Assembly (NCBI GenBank): GCA_905221545.1
Contig: CAJNDO010000006.1
Span: 62,001 to 126,000 of the forward strand
DNA length: 64,000 nt
DNA from: a bacterium
GTDB taxonomy: Bacteria > Bacillota > Bacilli > Lactobacillales > Streptococcaceae
Direction: 5' to 3'
Each line of letters begins with the position of its first letter. The first letter of the stretch is position 1. A program made the position numbers and the translations under genes. Shown one piece after another: positions 18,382-28,310 of this stretch. The notes under the pieces are model-generated. The model searched no databases, had not been told where the DNA came from, and worked only from the letters and a program-made list of their open reading frames with translations.

Positions 18382-18398
18382 TTTAAGCTAATTTTAAA
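18382..18398 (+). promoter_or_regulatory. CiaR-like direct repeat upstream of dltX
   Basis: TTTAAG-CTAAT-TTTAAA fits the CiaR pattern TTTAAG-N5-TTTAAG with one mismatch. It lies about 26 bp upstream of the dlt -35, in the opposite orientation. The dlt genes are reported to respond to CiaRH in pneumococcus; binding here is inference. Confidence 0.4.
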
Positions 18399-18431
18399 GA
18401 TTATGCGGTTTTTCTATGTATATTTTAAAAG

Positions 18432-18460
18432 AAAAAAGCCTGAGATCTTCAGCTCAAGCT
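18432..18460 (-). terminator. terminator downstream of glpF
   Basis: On the - strand AGCTTGAG, 8-nt loop, CTCAGGCT (one G-U) and TTTTTT. It follows the BOX repeat, so the BOX is in the 3' part of the glp mRNA. Confidence 0.75.
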
Positions 18461-18481
18461 CTATCAAAATAATTGTTTTCT

Positions 18482-18634
18482 AATACTCAATGAAAATCAA
18501 AGAGCAAACTAGGAAGCTAGCCGCATGTTGCTCAAAGCACTGCTTTGAAGTTGCAGATAGAACTGACGAAGTCAGTAACCATACATACGGTAAGGCGACG
18601 CTGACGTGGTTTGAAGAGATTTTCGAAGAGTATA
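18482..18634 (-). repeat. BOX element (boxA-boxB-boxC)
   Basis: About 153 bp, nearly identical to the copy at 6992-7144. BoxA begins 2 bp after the glpF stop. With the glp terminator and the dlt promoter it fills the 380-bp gap between dltX and glpF; I see no further gene there. Confidence 0.92.
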
Positions 18635-18636
18635 AA

Positions 18637-19341
18637 TTAGAAAAGTGAGAATACAAGCACTGCCAAGGCTGCACCAATAACAGGTCCCACAACAGGAATC
18701 CAGGCATAAGACCAGTCTCCGTCTCCCTTGTTTGAAATTGGAAGGATACTGTGCATGATACGAGGTCCAAGGTCACGAGCTGGGTTCAAGGCATAACCTG
18801 TTGTCCCACCTAGTGATAGACCGATACCGACAATCAAAGTCCCCACCGCAAAGGTTCCGATACCTGCCTGAAAATCGTAAAGACCCAAAGCAAAGATTGT
18901 CAAGACCAAAACAAAGGTTCCTAGGATTTCACTAATCAAGTTTGATACAGTATCCTTGATGGCTGGCCCGGTGCTGAAGGTTGCCAGGATATTTCCTGCA
19001 TTTTCTTCTGCCTCATAGTGAGGTTTGAATTGCAACCAAACCAAAATCTGACCCAGCATAGCCCCTGCGAACTGGGCTAAGATATAAGGAAATACGGAAG
19101 TCCAAGGCAAACCACCTTTCAAGGCCACACCTATAGTCACAGCTGGGTTTAAATGAGCTGGACTGAGTTTTCCAGATACAAATACTGCAACCGCAACTGC
19201 AATCCCCCAACCCATAGTAATCACAATCCAACCTGAACTGTTGCTCTTGGTTTTAGGAAGAACCACACCTGCAACAACACCATTTCCTAGAAGAATCAGG
19301 ATTAAAGTCCCCAAAAATTCTCCAAATAATTCATTCATCAT
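18637..19341 (-). CDS. glpF: GlpF glycerol facilitator (aquaglyceroporin)
   Basis: A 234-residue MIP-family channel with six hydrophobic segments and both pore motifs intact: LNPAVTIG (about residue 65) and LNPARDLGPR (about residue 187), the latter with the Arg of the selectivity filter. It lets glycerol into the cell for GlpK. Third gene of glpKOF; the stop abuts a BOX element. Confidence 0.95.
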   Translation of the reverse strand: MMNELFGEFLGTLILILLGNGVVAGVVLPKTKSNSSGWIVITMGWGIAVAVAVFVSGKLSPAHLNPAVTIGVALKGGLPWTSVFPYILAQFAGAMLGQILVWLQFKPHYEAEENAGNILATFSTGPAIKDTVSNLISEILGTFVLVLTIFALGLYDFQAGIGTFAVGTLIVGIGLSLGGTTGYALNPARDLGPRIMHSILPISNKGDGDWSYAWIPVVGPVIGAALAVLVFSLF

Positions 19342-19411
19342 CTTTCTGTCTCCATTAAAAAGGAGGAGAGGGTAGACTAGGAGTCCTGCCCGCCACCTCT
19401 TTTATTTTTTC

Positions 19412-21238
19412 TTAATTTTTTAATTCTGCTAAATCGTTGTTAGCGAGAGCTGCTTCGACATCCGCACGGTAAGCTGCTTTCTCATCTTCTGTCCAGTCAT
19501 AGAATCGTCCCATTTCATCCAAAACTGGCTCAACGATGCTATCCAAACTATCACGCATAAAGAGCATGTGGTTGGTACGACGAAGAAGGAAGTCAACTGG
19601 ACTAAGAGCCAACTCGTTGCGCATTGCATAGTGAAGGGACAAGGTGTCTGCCAAGCTAAGTCCTGGCGCTTGTTCCAAACTATGAGCAAGAGCAAAGACT
19701 TTCGGTGCATTTGAACCATAGAGATTTGCTAGGTAATGGGCTTCCTTGCTATCCAAGCCACGTGACACTCCAAGTTGCGCAAAGGCTTCGATTTCTGAGT
19801 CTACATTTGCTGGATTCAATTCTCCACCTGAAACAGGGTAAGTCTTAGAGTTGATGAGTTTAAAGCTACGGTCAAATTCTGCTTTGAGGATGTCAACCAC
19901 ACGCTCCATAGCTCCTTCAGCCATCTTACGGTAGTCTGTGATTTTACCACCAGCAAGGGTCAAGAGACCATTGTCATCACGGTCCAAACTAGAACCACGA
20001 GAAACTGCAGATGGATCCAAATGTTTCTCAGAGGTACTGCTTTCAAGCTTGCTGACAGCAGATTCAACATCTTCACGCGTTTTTTCTTTAGAGAGATAAG
20101 ATTCAACAGTCGCAATCAAGTTGTTAAAGCTTTCATCACTGATGGTTCCGTTATTTCCTCCATTGTAGTCTGAAGCGCTATTACCTGCGATCAATGGACG
20201 AAGACCTGCCCAGCTACTTTCGATATCATCAATGGTGATGTTGGCTTCTGGGAAGCGGTTGTTGACAATGCCAAGTAGGTAATCTACATCTTCCTGAGTC
20301 ACTTTTGGATGTTCCAAATCACCTGTGTAGTCTGTATCAGTTGTACCAAAGTAAGTCTTGTTTTCACGTGGGAGAACAAAGACCATACGACCGTCACCCA
20401 AACCTGTGTCAAAGTAAACTGGCTGTGAAACCTTGATCTTGCTTGAGTCCACTACCAAGTGAACTCCCTTAGTTGGACGCATTTGTGAGAATTGGGTTCC
20501 CTTATTAGACAAATTGCGTACTTTGTCGCTCCAAGGACCTGTCGTATTGATAACCAGACGCGCCTTGATTTCAAAGACTTGGTCTGTCAACAAATCACGA
20601 GCTACAACACCTGTAATCTTGCCACTTTCGTCAAAGAGGAAGCCTTCTGCCTTCACGTGGTTAGCAATGAGGGCACCGTCTTGGTTGGCACGTTTGATGT
20701 TTTCAATCACGAGACGTGCATCGTTGTTACGGAAGTCAAGGTAAACCCCACCTCCTACCAAGCCTTCCTTCTTCAAGTTTGGTTGGCGTTCCAAAACTTC
20801 TTCCTTGCTCAAGACCTTGTTCGCAGCTGGTGTGTTGTTAACTCCTGCCAAAAGGTCGTACAAGTCCATGGCTACTTTAAGACGGAAGAGGCTAAAGGTT
20901 GCTCCATCTTCTTCATAAACTGGTAAGAGCATTGGATCTGGCTTTGGAATATGTGGAGCAATTTGTTGAACCACTGCACGTTCAGAAACTGTATCTGACA
21001 CCACTTCTACGTCAAATTGTTTGAGGTAACGAAGACCTCCGTGAACCAATTTTGTTGAACGGCTGGATGTTCCTTCTGCGAAGTCTTGCATTTCAATCAA
21101 ACCAGTCTCAAGACCGCTAGCTGCCGCCTGCAAGGCTACACCAGCCCCTGTGATTCCTCCACCGATAATCAAGAGATCCAGGGTGCGTTCCTGCATTTTT
21201 TTAATTGATAATTCACGTGTTTTCTTTGAAAATTCCAT
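19412..21238 (-). CDS. glpO: GlpO alpha-glycerophosphate oxidase
   Basis: A 608-residue FAD enzyme. The dinucleotide fold is LLIIGGGITGAGVA near residue 23, with GTSSRSTKLVHGGLRYL and NTTGPWSD farther on. In lactic acid bacteria this family oxidises glycerol-3-phosphate to dihydroxyacetone phosphate with O2 and releases H2O2. Length and the insert of about 50 residues compared with dehydrogenase GlpD favour the oxidase. It sits between glpK and glpF, 63 bp after glpK. Confidence 0.95.
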   Translation of the reverse strand: MEFSKKTRELSIKKMQERTLDLLIIGGGITGAGVALQAAASGLETGLIEMQDFAEGTSSRSTKLVHGGLRYLKQFDVEVVSDTVSERAVVQQIAPHIPKPDPMLLPVYEEDGATFSLFRLKVAMDLYDLLAGVNNTPAANKVLSKEEVLERQPNLKKEGLVGGGVYLDFRNNDARLVIENIKRANQDGALIANHVKAEGFLFDESGKITGVVARDLLTDQVFEIKARLVINTTGPWSDKVRNLSNKGTQFSQMRPTKGVHLVVDSSKIKVSQPVYFDTGLGDGRMVFVLPRENKTYFGTTDTDYTGDLEHPKVTQEDVDYLLGIVNNRFPEANITIDDIESSWAGLRPLIAGNSASDYNGGNNGTISDESFNNLIATVESYLSKEKTREDVESAVSKLESSTSEKHLDPSAVSRGSSLDRDDNGLLTLAGGKITDYRKMAEGAMERVVDILKAEFDRSFKLINSKTYPVSGGELNPANVDSEIEAFAQLGVSRGLDSKEAHYLANLYGSNAPKVFALAHSLEQAPGLSLADTLSLHYAMRNELALSPVDFLLRRTNHMLFMRDSLDSIVEPVLDEMGRFYDWTEDEKAAYRADVEAALANNDLAELKN

Positions 21239-21301
21239 ATTTACACACTTTCTAACTGAGTCGCTTTATTCTTAAACTGATAATTGCATCAAGAAACAAT
21301 A

Positions 21302-22888
<1,587 letters not shown>

Positions 22889-22968
22889 TTATCAACTTTT
22901 TTTAATTTTTAAAAAAATGTGAGGAGATTGTGCGAATTTCACAAAAAGACCTGGACGCACCAAGCCTT

Positions 22969-24396
22969 TTAAGTGAATAATAACTGACGAATCGCTGCCA
23001 AATCTTCCATATCCAAGTCGTTTTTTAAATAATAAACTGGTGTTTGTTCCTTCTTATGAATCGGGTTATTGGTAACCAGCAAATCATAATGCCGAGTTCG
23101 GTCATAAGCTTCAATGGTAATGAAACGATTGTATTCCAAATACCGTTTCAAAATGGCTGCCATCCTTGAAAAGACAAGAAAACCAGATGTCAAATCCAGA
23201 CCAATTCGCATATGCTGACCACCATTTTCTGCCATATATTCTATCAACTGGAGCCATTCCCAGAGAATTTTTTTATCCAAATCCGTCCCCTGTTGAAAGG
23301 CAGGTAAAGCATGAAAAATCTCCGTCGCCGTCTCCTTAAAATCATGTTCCATCAGCAAATAAGGATGACGATTCTCTGTCTGGTATCTGTACTGATCTTG
23401 TAAAATATAGCCCTTATATAGATAGACTTGAGCACAAAGCTGACTAAGTTCATAGGTGACATGGTCCTCTGTATAATCACCCAGCAGCTCCTCCTTCTTC
23501 ATTTCTTGAATCAATTGCGTCAGCAAATCTGCCAACTGCCCTCCAAAACCAAGAATATATTCCATAGTATGAAGGGGAAGAATACGATGAGACAAGAGGA
23601 AAGAGAAGAATATCATCATCTCTCCATCCTCAGTTCCTAGAGGGATGTGTTGCCCAGCAAAAAAGGACGGAGCCTTTCTAAGCAAACGAAGATAGAAAAT
23701 ATTGTCAAAATACCCTCGCATTTTCTCTTCTATGACTTGAAACTGACAGGCATTGACCCGGAGACGTTGTTGACTGATGTGAGACCAGAGAACCAGGTCC
23801 AATTTCTGCCCCGAAGACAAGCTTGCACCGCAGATTTCCTCTAAACTGGCAATCTCCTGCTTTCTCTCTGGCTTCTGCATGTGGCCTTCCCATTCCTGAC
23901 TCGACCAAACCTTGCGGAAAAGACAGAAATAGAAATAGCGAATCTGATGCTCTGGACCTCGCCAACGGCCATTTTGAATAGATAAATCAAATTCTGACAA
24001 AATCTGATTTAAGCTAGCTAAGTGACGGCCAAGCGTAGCCTCGCTAATCATCAATTCTTGAGCCAGCTGATGGGCCAAAAACTGTTGATGGTAGAGAAGA
24101 TAGACTAAAATTTGGTATTTAACAGCATTCTCCAAAAACAAGCTCCGAATATCTCTCCCCTTGGTAGCTGCACCGATTGACAGACGCAGATTTTCATCTT
24201 CAAAGGAGATATTCAGATCTAAACCACTATCCAAAGCCCTATCATTGAGCAGGGTGACATATTTGGTTAGGGTTGCTTTTGAAAATCCTGTTTCCTCCAT
24301 TACAGCCTTGACAGTCGTCTGAGACTCTTGTAAGAGAAAGGAAAGGATTGAAAATTGGCCAGATTCAGCCTTTTCCATCAAGTCTCCTAAATACAT
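22969..24396 (-). CDS. Mga-family HTH transcriptional regulator
   Basis: A 475-residue protein with the Mga/AtxA layout. Two N-terminal helix-turn-helix regions are visible ([20 protein letters not shown] near residue 30 and [20 protein letters not shown] near 110), followed by the long PRD-like middle and an EIIB-like C-terminus ([11 protein letters not shown]). Such regulators sense carbohydrate state through PRD phosphorylation. It is upstream of glpK in the same direction and divergent from hslO. Control of glpKOF is inference from the location and from the weak glpK -35. Confidence 0.8.
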   Translation of the reverse strand: MYLGDLMEKAESGQFSILSFLLQESQTTVKAVMEETGFSKATLTKYVTLLNDRALDSGLDLNISFEDENLRLSIGAATKGRDIRSLFLENAVKYQILVYLLYHQQFLAHQLAQELMISEATLGRHLASLNQILSEFDLSIQNGRWRGPEHQIRYFYFCLFRKVWSSQEWEGHMQKPERKQEIASLEEICGASLSSGQKLDLVLWSHISQQRLRVNACQFQVIEEKMRGYFDNIFYLRLLRKAPSFFAGQHIPLGTEDGEMMIFFSFLLSHRILPLHTMEYILGFGGQLADLLTQLIQEMKKEELLGDYTEDHVTYELSQLCAQVYLYKGYILQDQYRYQTENRHPYLLMEHDFKETATEIFHALPAFQQGTDLDKKILWEWLQLIEYMAENGGQHMRIGLDLTSGFLVFSRMAAILKRYLEYNRFITIEAYDRTRHYDLLVTNNPIHKKEQTPVYYLKNDLDMEDLAAIRQLLFT

Positions 24397-24547
24397 TTGT
24401 TACCCCTTTCATTTTCTACCTTAAGCATAGCATAAATCTAACAAATGCTGAAATAATCTGTTTCTCTTTTTATTTTCATTCAGATTTCCTGGTCCATTAT
24501 CCTGAAAATCAACAAACACACGGCTCCCCCTTTGGGCATTTTTATGC

Positions 24548-24553
24548 TAAAAT
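24548..24553 (+). promoter_or_regulatory. extended -10 of hslO very close to the start codon
   Basis: TAAAAT preceded by TGC (extended -10) ends only 7 nt before the ATG at 24561. No Shine-Dalgarno sequence is visible. The mRNA would start at or next to the start codon. Confidence 0.5.
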
Positions 24554-24560
24554 AGTAGCT

Positions 24561-25433
24561 ATGGATAAAATTATTAAAACTATATCAGAAAGCGGAGCCT
24601 TTCGTGCTTTCGTCCTTGATAGCACAGAAACCGTCCGCACTGCTCAAGAAAAACACCAAACCCAAGCTAGCTCAACTGTAGCGCTTGGTCGAACTCTTAT
24701 TGCCAGCCAGATTCTCGCAGCCAATGAAAAAGGAAATACCAAACTAACAGTTAAGGTGTTGGGATCTAGCTCTCTAGGTGCTATCATCACCGTCGCTGAT
24801 ACCAAGGGGAATGTCAAAGGTTACGTTCAAAATCCTGGTGTTGACATCAAAAAGACTGCAACTGGTGAAGTTCTAGTTGGACCTTTTGTTGGAAATGGTC
24901 AATTCCTCGTTATCACAGACTACGGTACTGGAAATCCTTACAACTCTATGACTCCCCTTATCTCTGGAGAAATCGGTGAAGACCTTGCCTTTTACCTGAC
25001 TGAAAGTCAACAGACCCCTTCAGCAGTCGGTCTCAATGTCCTTTTAGACGAGGAAGACAAGGTAAAAGTTGCAGGTGGTTTCCTAGTTCAAGTCTTGCCG
25101 GGAGCCAAGGAAGAAGAGATTGCTCGCTTTGAAAAACGCATCCAAGAAATGCCAGCTATCTCAACGCTTCTCGAAAGTGAAGACCACATCGAAGCCCTCC
25201 TCAAGGCTATCTATGGTGACGAGGTTTATAAGCGTCTTTCTGAAGAAGAAATCCGTTTCCAATGTGACTGTAGCCATGAACGCTTTATGAACGCTCTTGC
25301 CAGCCTTCCAATCTCAGACTTACAGGAAATGAAAGAGGAAGACCACGGGGCAGAAATCACTTGTCAATTCTGCCAAACTACTTATAACTTTGATGAAAAC
25401 GACCTGGAGGAACTCATTCGTGACAAATCTTAA
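24561..25433 (+). CDS. hslO: HslO, Hsp33 redox-regulated chaperone
   Basis: A 290-residue holdase chaperone switched on by oxidation. The C-terminal zinc-binding cysteines are all present: CDC in [11 protein letters not shown] and CQFC in [11 protein letters not shown]. Start chosen at 24561 ([10 protein letters not shown]), which matches the family; an upstream in-frame ATG would overlap the Mga-like gene. Its 3' end overlaps the start of dus, so the two are co-transcribed. Confidence 0.95.
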   Translation: MDKIIKTISESGAFRAFVLDSTETVRTAQEKHQTQASSTVALGRTLIASQILAANEKGNTKLTVKVLGSSSLGAIITVADTKGNVKGYVQNPGVDIKKTATGEVLVGPFVGNGQFLVITDYGTGNPYNSMTPLISGEIGEDLAFYLTESQQTPSAVGLNVLLDEEDKVKVAGGFLVQVLPGAKEEEIARFEKRIQEMPAISTLLESEDHIEALLKAIYGDEVYKRLSEEEIRFQCDCSHERFMNALASLPISDLQEMKEEDHGAEITCQFCQTTYNFDENDLEELIRDKS

Positions 25434-26400
25434 TACACCCTTTATGATTGGCAATGTTGAGATTCCCAATCGTACCGTTTTAGCACCCATGGCTGGTGTG
25501 ACAAACTCAGCCTTTCGTACTATTGCAAAAGAGCTCGGAGCTGGGCTCGTTGTCATGGAAATGGTCTCTGACAAGGGAATCCAATACAACAACGAAAAAA
25601 CCCTACATATGCTTCACATCGATGAAGGCGAAAACCCTGTTTCTATCCAACTTTTTGGTAGCGATGAAGACAGCCTCGCACGCGCAGCAGAATTTATCCA
25701 AGAAAACACTAAGACCGATATCGTCGATATCAACATGGGCTGCCCGGTCAACAAAATCGTGAAGAATGAAGCTGGCGCTATGTGGCTCAAAGACCCAGAC
25801 AAGATCTACTCTATCATCAACAAGGTTCAATCTGTCCTTGATATCCCCCTTACTGTCAAAATGCGTACAGGTTGGGCTGACCCATCTCTGGCAGTAGAAA
25901 ATGCCCTCGCCGCTGAAGCTGCAGGTGTTTCTGCCCTCGCTATGCACGGCCGTACTCGCGAGCAAATGTATACTGGCCACGCAGACCTTGAGACCCTTCA
26001 CAAGGTTGCCCAAGCACTGACAAAAATTCCATTTATCGCCAACGGTGACATCCGTACGGTCCAAGAAGCCAAACAACGTATCGAAGAAGTCGGTGCTGAC
26101 GCAGTCATGATTGGCCGCGCTGCCATGGGGAATCCTTACCTCTTCAACCAAATCAACCACTACTTTGAAACAGGAGAAATCCTCCCTGATTTGACCTTTG
26201 AAGACAAGATGAAAATTGCCTACGAGCACTTGAAACGCTTGATTAACCTCAAAGGGGAAAACGTCGCAGTTCGTGAATTCCGTGGCCTCGCTCCTCACTA
26301 CCTCCGTGGAACATCTGGCGCAGCCAAACTCCGTGGAGCCATTTCGCAAGCTAACACCCTAGCAGAGATTGAAGCCCTCTTGCAGTTAGATAAGGCTTAA
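25420..26400 (+). CDS. dus: tRNA-dihydrouridine synthase (Dus family)
   Basis: A 326-residue FMN enzyme that reduces uridines in tRNA. Seen: [14 protein letters not shown], the catalytic Cys in [19 protein letters not shown], and the phosphate-binding region NGDIR...[12 protein letters not shown] start it at the GTG at 25420 ([11 protein letters not shown]), 9 nt after GGAGG, inside the hslO end; the ATG at 25390 gives ten extra residues unlike the family. Pairing with hslO is common in streptococci. Confidence 0.93.
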   Translation: MTNLNTPFMIGNVEIPNRTVLAPMAGVTNSAFRTIAKELGAGLVVMEMVSDKGIQYNNEKTLHMLHIDEGENPVSIQLFGSDEDSLARAAEFIQENTKTDIVDINMGCPVNKIVKNEAGAMWLKDPDKIYSIINKVQSVLDIPLTVKMRTGWADPSLAVENALAAEAAGVSALAMHGRTREQMYTGHADLETLHKVAQALTKIPFIANGDIRTVQEAKQRIEEVGADAVMIGRAAMGNPYLFNQINHYFETGEILPDLTFEDKMKIAYEHLKRLINLKGENVAVREFRGLAPHYLRGTSGAAKLRGAISQANTLAEIEALLQLDKA

Positions 26401-26401
26401 A

Positions 26402-26953
26402 ATGGTTCATACTGCTCTACTGATTATCGATATGCAAAAAGCATTTGATAGACCTATTTGGGGAGAACGAAATAACCCTCAAGCTGAACACCAAGCATTG
26501 AGGGTACTGGCATACTTTCGTAAACACGGTCTTCCAGTCTTACACATTCAGCACATATCTGATAATCCCCAGTCGCAATTTCATAACAAACAAAATCAGG
26601 AGTTTAAAAGTGGATTTGAACCAGTTGCTTCCGAACCTGTCTTTCAAAAAACGGTTAATAGCGCCTTTATTGGAACAAATCTTGAAACCTATTTACGAAC
26701 AAATCAGATTTGTCATTTAGTCGTTATTGGTTTGACTCTGCCTCATTGTGTATCTACTACGACACGAATGGCAGCAAATCTTGGTTTCGAAGTCACTTTA
26801 CTAGCAGATGCTACTGCCAGTTTTACCCTATCTAACAAAAACGGTCAGGCCATCTCTCCTGAGACTATCCATGAGATTAATCTCCTTTCTCTACAAGATG
26901 AATTTGCTCAAATTCTTACTACAGAAGAATTTTTAACCCAAGTACAAGTATAA
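26402..26953 (+). CDS. isochorismatase-family cysteine hydrolase
   Basis: A 183-residue hydrolase with the family triad: Asp10 in LLIIDMQKAF, Lys83 in FQKTVNSAF and Cys116 in LTLPHCVSTTTRMAAN. The substrate is unknown; relatives include nicotinamidases and amide hydrolases. The ATG is two bases after the dus stop, so it is the third gene of hslO-dus. From memory, pneumococcus has cbpA and the TCS06 genes in this interval instead. Confidence 0.85.
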   Translation: MVHTALLIIDMQKAFDRPIWGERNNPQAEHQALRVLAYFRKHGLPVLHIQHISDNPQSQFHNKQNQEFKSGFEPVASEPVFQKTVNSAFIGTNLETYLRTNQICHLVVIGLTLPHCVSTTTRMAANLGFEVTLLADATASFTLSNKNGQAISPETIHEINLLSLQDEFAQILTTEEFLTQVQV

Positions 26954-26956
26954 AAT

Positions 26957-26987
26957 AATCCGTCAACTCTTATTGAGCTGACGGATT
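26957..26987. terminator. bidirectional terminator between convergent genes
   Basis: AATCCGTCA pairs with TGACGGATT, extended inward by CTC/GAG after one mismatch. T-rich on the + side (TTTTC) and ATTTTA on the - side. Confidence 0.85.
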
Positions 26988-27022
26988 TTCTTTGATTGTA
27001 AATATTCAAATACTGATCGTTA

Positions 27023-27721
27023 TTATTGATTCAAAGCAACACTGGAAACCTTACCATCCGCTCCTGTTGTAATTTGGATGATTTTTCCCCCACCAATTTT
27101 GGCATTATACTTACCATTATCAAGAGTATAAGAATAGTCTCTGATAGAGTAGTTTTCTTTCTTTCCATCAGCAGATTCTACTGTGAATTTGCCTCCTGAT
27201 GAAACTGTGATGGTTTCACCATTGGCACCCTTCCAGTTGCCTGCAGCTGCTGAGAAATCACCATCAACCATGGTTAAAACACCCTTGTAGCGTTTGTTGT
27301 GTTCTGCTTGCTTGTCTTGAAGTTTGCGGTCAGTTGTTGAGTCATAGCTTGATTGGTTAGACTGAGCTTGAGAAGCCTGTTGAGTTGAAGAAGCTTGAGC
27401 AGGAGTTTGTTGACTAGCTGCCTGTTGGTTAGACACTTCTTGGCCTTGTCTTTGCTCTGGTGCAGGTGTTGCTTCTGATGGTGTCGCAGTTGCTACAGAC
27501 TGGTCAGTAGATGATTTGGCCTTTTCAGATGAAGCTGAACTTGAGGACTTCTGAGTCTTGCTTTCTTTGCTAGAAGAAGCTGCTTTAGGGCTTGTTGATT
27601 GGCTTGTCTTAGCAGAACTGCTCGCTTGAGTTGTTTCCTTTTTATTTCCACAAGCTCCCAGTAATAAGGTAGAAGCCAATACAGTTGCTGCCATTAATTT
27701 GATATAGGTTTTCTTTTTCAT
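27023..27721 (-). CDS. putative surface lipoprotein with Ser/Gln-rich linker
   Basis: A 232-residue lipoprotein. Signal peptide with lipobox STLLLGACGN (Cys24). Residues 30-130 are a low-complexity Ser, Ala, Gln, Thr and Lys linker, probably spanning the wall. The C-terminal ~85 residues (TMVDGDFSAAAGNWKGANG, FTVESADGK) form a small beta domain resembling the DUF6287 type. Function unknown. It faces the isochorismatase gene and has a strong promoter, so it is a single-gene unit. Confidence 0.75.
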   Translation of the reverse strand: MKKKTYIKLMAATVLASTLLLGACGNKKETTQASSSAKTSQSTSPKAASSSKESKTQKSSSSASSEKAKSSTDQSVATATPSEATPAPEQRQGQEVSNQQAASQQTPAQASSTQQASQAQSNQSSYDSTTDRKLQDKQAEHNKRYKGVLTMVDGDFSAAAGNWKGANGETITVSSGGKFTVESADGKKENYSIRDYSYTLDNGKYNAKIGGGKIIQITTGADGKVSSVALNQ

Positions 27722-27775
27722 TCTTCTACTCCTTTGTAATGTTTTTGAAATATTAAGAAATCTTTTTGTAATATA

Positions 27776-27804
27776 ATTGTAATATTGAGATTTAAATATG
27801 TCAA
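27776..27804 (-). promoter_or_regulatory. promoter of the lipoprotein gene
   Basis: TTGACA (27799-27804), 17-bp spacer, TACAAT (27776-27781) on the - strand. Near-consensus. Confidence 0.8.
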
Positions 27805-27945
27805 CGATTTATCTAAACTATTTTAAAAATCTCACATCATTTAAATATATTTACTCCTCCTACTCTTCTATTCGTAATCTAATAGCAAAAACAGAAAAAA
27901 ATTCCTATTTTGAGTAATATTTTTAAATCACTCTTGTGTAATCGC

Positions 27946-27974
27946 TTGTATTGTGTTAGACAAAGGAATATAAT
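27946..27974 (+). promoter_or_regulatory. promoter of the small membrane protein gene
   Basis: TTGTAT (27946-27951), 17-bp spacer, TATAAT (27969-27974), 33 bp before the start codon. Confidence 0.75.
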
Positions 27975-28007
27975 AACATTGAAATAGGATATTGGAGGTG
28001 TAGGCTT

Positions 28008-28238
28008 ATGTTAAGCAAATATTACAAGTATCTTCCTTGGTTGATTTTGGGAGCTATTTGCTCTTATGAAACTGCCACTTACTATGCGCGAACTGCATTT
28101 GATGTCTTCTATCTGACTACAAGCTTTATGATTGTCTACATCGCTTTGTTATTTTTACATGAGAACTATCTCAAGTATCGATACAAAGACTTTTTTACTC
28201 ACCTGTTGAGCAATTCTAAGAAAGATAGCCACCCATAA
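28008..28238 (+). CDS. small two-helix membrane protein, function unknown
   Basis: A 76-residue protein. Two hydrophobic segments (about residues 8-24 and 35-52) and a basic C-terminus (KYRYKDF...NSKKDSHP). GGAGGTG lies 9 nt before the ATG and a clear promoter and terminator frame it. I do not recognise a family. It faces clpC. Confidence 0.7.
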   Translation: MLSKYYKYLPWLILGAICSYETATYYARTAFDVFYLTTSFMIVYIALLFLHENYLKYRYKDFFTHLLSNSKKDSHP

Positions 28239-28279
28239 AAGCAGTCACAACACAAAACCATCTCATGATGGTACATAAA

Positions 28280-28310
28280 GAGGTCGGGAACTTTATCTCG
28301 ACCTCGTTTT
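28280..28310 (+). terminator. terminator between the small membrane protein gene and clpC
   Basis: GAGGTCG (28280-28286) pairs with CGACCTC (28299-28305), followed by GTTTTTT. It also lies immediately after the clpC stop on the other strand. Confidence 0.85.

Noticed and set aside
19357..19405. GC-rich inverted segments between glpO and glpF suggesting a terminator
   Set aside because: The stem has several mismatches and extra bases before the T-run; glpF is expected to be co-transcribed with glpO.
25603..26349. 248-codon - strand frame
   Set aside because: Long but antisense to dus, a well-conserved enzyme; long shadow frames are common opposite GC-richer genes.
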